A stretch of 64,000 nt of DNA from CALFML01 sp044222245 (GTDB lineage Bacteria; Myxococcota_A; Polyangia; Palsa-1104; JAEUJZ01): contig JBGANQ010000019.1 in assembly GCA_044222245.1 (NCBI GenBank), forward strand, positions 62,001 through 126,000, read 5' to 3'. Numbering within the stretch: position 1 is the stretch's first letter; each line of letters begins with the position of its first letter. Shown piece by piece: positions 61,580-64,000 of the stretch. A program made the position numbers and the translations under genes. The notes under the pieces are model-generated. The model saw only the letters and a list, made by a program, of their open reading frames with translations. It searched no databases and was not told where the DNA came from.

Positions 61580-64000
61580 GTCTTCTCACTACCTTCTCCT
61601 CCGTCTGCTCCCCCATCACCCCGTCTTCCAGCACTCCGGCGCGTGCGCGATCCCGCGCAGCGGTGCTCCTTCCGATCCCCTTTATCACCCTCCTTACTTC
61701 TTCTCTCTTCTCCACATCCGCCTCTTCCACCTTCACCCCTGACTCCCATCTCCTCTGGCTCACCTGCCTCCCTCTCCCGCTCCGCTCCCCTTGCTCCCTC
61801 TCCTCCCCACCAGCACCACCTGCTCCCGCACACCCCTCTTCCCTCCGCAAGCCACCTCGCGATCTCCTTGCCAATCCCACCAGCCCTCCGCTCATAACGC
61901 TCCCGGGCCGCTCAGCGGCTTCCCCTCTCTCTCTTCCCTCTTCTCCCCGGCTACTCTCTCCATCCTCCCGGCCGTACCTCTCCCCTTCCCTCCACGCTAC
62001 TTCCGTCTCCTCCTCCCCTTCCCTTACCTCACTCACCACACACTCTCACTCTCTCTCTCCCCACATCCACCAGCCGGTTTTCTTTTCCGTCTCCTCCTTC
62101 ATCGCCGCGGCTACCATCCCCCACACCACCACGAGCTCGACCTCCAGCCCTTCTCCTTCCCTCACCTCCACCCCGCCTCCCGGGTCACCCAGATCTTCTC
62201 GTCGCCCAAGCCCAGCCATCCCCTGCACCGCTTTGAGCACACTCCACCCCCAGCTTCATCGCCGCTTCCCCCTTGTCCTCCTCTCTCCCTCCTCCCACAG
62301 CAGCACCACCCCTTCCACCTTCTCTTTGCCGAGCTCTCTCTCAGCTCCGCAATCCCAGTCTCCTCGCACCTCGCACCCGCCTCTTCCAGCTTCTCCCTCA
62401 CCTCCCGCCCCGCCTCGCTCCCTTCCCTCCCTGACCACCACCCACTTCCCCTTCACCCCTCTCTTCTCCACGCTTCCCCACCGCCTCCCACTTCACTCTC
62501 GGTATAGCCCAGCCTCTCCGCTCCCCGCCTTCACAAAAACGCCTCTCTCGGCGCTCTCCGCACCGTGAATCCCTCTACACTCAGTACCGTCCCCACTCCC
62601 TCTTCCACCATCCTCAGGTCCGCCGTCGCTCCTTCCTCCCAGCTCCTCCTTAGCACCGCCTCGCACCTCACCCGCCCTCTCGCCCTCCTCCTCATCCTTA
62701 TCCTCTCCACTCCCCAGGGCAGCTTCGGCTCCTCTCCCACCTCCTCCATCGCCGTGCTCAGCGCCACCGCGAACCCGTTATCCAGCATCGCCGGGTGCAC
62801 TGGTCCCTCTTCCCTCTCCTCTCCTTCGGGCCCCCTCAGCACTCCCTCTGCTCCGCCTTCCCATCTCTGCACCTTCTCGATCCACCTCCACCTCGGCCCC
62901 CACTCGATCTGCTTCCCCGACAGCTTCTCTACAAGCTCCTCTCCCTGGACCTCCTCTTCACCCACCCTCTTCCCTTCTGGACCCACCCTCCTCCTGCTTC
63001 TCCTTTCCTTCTCATCCTCCCTGGGCGTGCACCCTCCAGCCCTCTCTCCCTCTTTCCTCGGGCTCGCCACCTCGACCGGTATCCTTCCCCTTCCATCAGC
63101 ACCGTGTGCAGCTCTTCCTCTCCCTCTACCACCAGCGCCTGCACGGAAAGCAGAGCCCCGCTCAGCACACACTCTCCCCCACTTCTTCTCCCCAGGACTC
63201 CAGCACCACTCCCAAGGTGGAGCCTTGAGCACCACCACCTCTCCGTATACCACTGGTCTCCCGTCTCGGCCTCTTCTTCCCGACCCGCAGCACATGGTGC
63301 TCGTTCCCTCCGGGCATCCTGCTCCCACCCGCTCAGCCTCCACCTTCCCTCTTTCCCTCAAGCTCACTCTCCGGCTCGCGCGTGCTCTCTTTCTCTCCCT
63401 CCTCGATCCAGTATATCTTCCTCTGCCACGGTTACGTCGGCAGCTCTACCCTCCTCCACTCCTTTCCAAATACCCTCCTTCACCTGTCCCCCTCTTACGT
63501 AGTACCCTCCCACCGCCTCCAGCAGCGCCTCGCTCTCTCCCATCCGCTCTTCATCGACCCCAGCCTCACCGGCTCACTCTCTCCCTCTTCCGCTCGGATC
63601 ATCCCCAGCAGCGCCGCCGCGGTCCGGTCTCCAGATACTCCTGTGCTCCTTGCCTCTTGAGCGTCTTTACCGCGCCCGCAAACCTCACCGCCTCCCTCAC
63701 CTGCCTCACCCGGTACTCTGCTGTCTCTACTCCTCCCCAGCTCTTCCCCGCTCACCGTCGACACCATCGGAATCTTCTTCCTCCGGTACTCGACTCTCTC
63801 GGCCTCTTTTTCTATGCTCGCTTCAGCATCGGCTCCATCCTCGGCGAATGGAACGCGTGCGAGACCTCCAGCCTCTGACCCATACCCCCCTTCTCTCTAG
63901 CCTCCCGCTCACCTCCGTCACCCCACTCGCTCTCGTCCCCGATCACCACCGCGTCCTCCGCGTTGACCGCTGCCACCACCCACCTCCCTCGGCTCCCTCT
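61580..64000 (-). pseudogene. PKS module A (AT-DH-KR), upstream continuation with frame breaks
   Basis: The minus strand encodes recognisable PKS pieces in changing frames: AT end (VVAAVNAEDAVVI near 63,930-63,990; SHAFHSPRMEPML with HAFH at 63,845-63,862; PMVSTVSGEEL near 63,760); DH (EHHVLRVGKKRP near 63,280; VYGEVVV near 63,240; ALLSVQALVVEGEEELHTVL near 63,110-63,160; VHPAMLDNGFAVAL near 62,790; TADLRMVEEGVGTVLSVEGFTVRRAPREAF near 62,540-62,620); KR (GGIGKEIARWLAE near 61,845-61,885; SGVKVEEADVEKREEV near 61,715-61,760; AGVLEDGVMGEQTEEK near 61,595-61,640). At least two small indels can be placed, near 61,585 and 61,638, and more are needed in the DH. There is no room for an ER. Either sequencing error in a repeat or real decay; the type given here is provisional. 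The gene continues past the window edge. Confidence 0.7.

Noticed and set aside
61950..62530. Enoylreductase domain between DH and KR of the upstream PKS module
   Set aside because: The roughly 600 bp between the DH end and the KR nucleotide motif is the size of the structural half of a KR, too short for an ER as well, and no ER motif was seen.

Overview
The window is 64 kb of high-GC DNA from a Gram-negative, predatory-type or soil-type bacterium, most probably a myxobacterium (phylum Myxococcota). The case rests on gene content: four large Hanks-type Ser/Thr kinases fused to PAS, AAA/STAND, WD40, TPR or HEAT modules; an array of DUF4215 Cys-rich repeats with a C-terminal hydrophobic/Arg anchor; many exported lipoproteins; an OmpA protein with thrombospondin-3 repeats; and a modular type I polyketide synthase. 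No rRNA, tRNA, CRISPR array, insertion sequence or integrase was seen.

Layout. 0-5 kb (+): a small heme-like lipoprotein, an unusual fusion of a circularly permuted ATP-grasp domain to an M32 carboxypeptidase, and an NmrA-like reductase. 5-10 kb (-): an exported M1 aminopeptidase and an OmpA/TSP3 protein. 10-12.6 kb (+): the 16-repeat DUF4215 surface protein. 12.7-16.2 kb: a MarR regulator divergent from a translationally coupled pair, an RsbQ-like alpha/beta hydrolase and a PAS-Ser/Thr kinase, with a helically phased 11-bp repeat array between them. 16.3-28 kb (-): a decayed MobA-like gene, a propeller-like lipoprotein, a PEGA protein coupled to a kinase-HEAT protein, and a kinase-AAA-TPR protein. 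28-34.3 kb (-): an outer-membrane barrel, a split transketolase, and a VWA lipoprotein with a diheme propeller cytochrome. 34.7-37.8 kb (+): an envelope protein, ECF sigma factor and FecR/TPR membrane protein operon, closed by a bidirectional hairpin terminator shared with a LOG-family gene. 38.8-41.7 kb (+): AceK and a PHM-like copper monooxygenase lipoprotein. 41.8-50.7 kb (-): a kinase-STAND-WD40 protein, polysaccharide deacetylase, hydrolase lipoprotein, CPBP protease and a diiron ferritin-like enzyme. 50.9-64 kb (-): the end of a polyketide synthase gene that runs out of the window.

The polyketide synthase reads AT-DH-KR-ACP / KS-AT-KR-ACP / KS-AT-DH-KR-ACP and stops with no thioesterase; its AT motifs point to malonyl-CoA. 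Its upstream part (about 61,372-64,000) changes abruptly in base composition: the coding strand becomes strongly purine-rich while still encoding recognisable KR, DH and AT motifs. This matches the description of GRINS (genetic repeats of intense nucleotide skews) known from assembly-line PKS genes. The same stretch carries many frame shifts, absent from the rest of the window, so either the sequence there is unreliable or the module is decaying.

The most interesting items are this skewed PKS segment, the ATP-grasp/M32 fusion, the RsbQ-PAS pair in which a kinase replaces the usual PP2C phosphatase, and the 11-bp repeat array in front of it.
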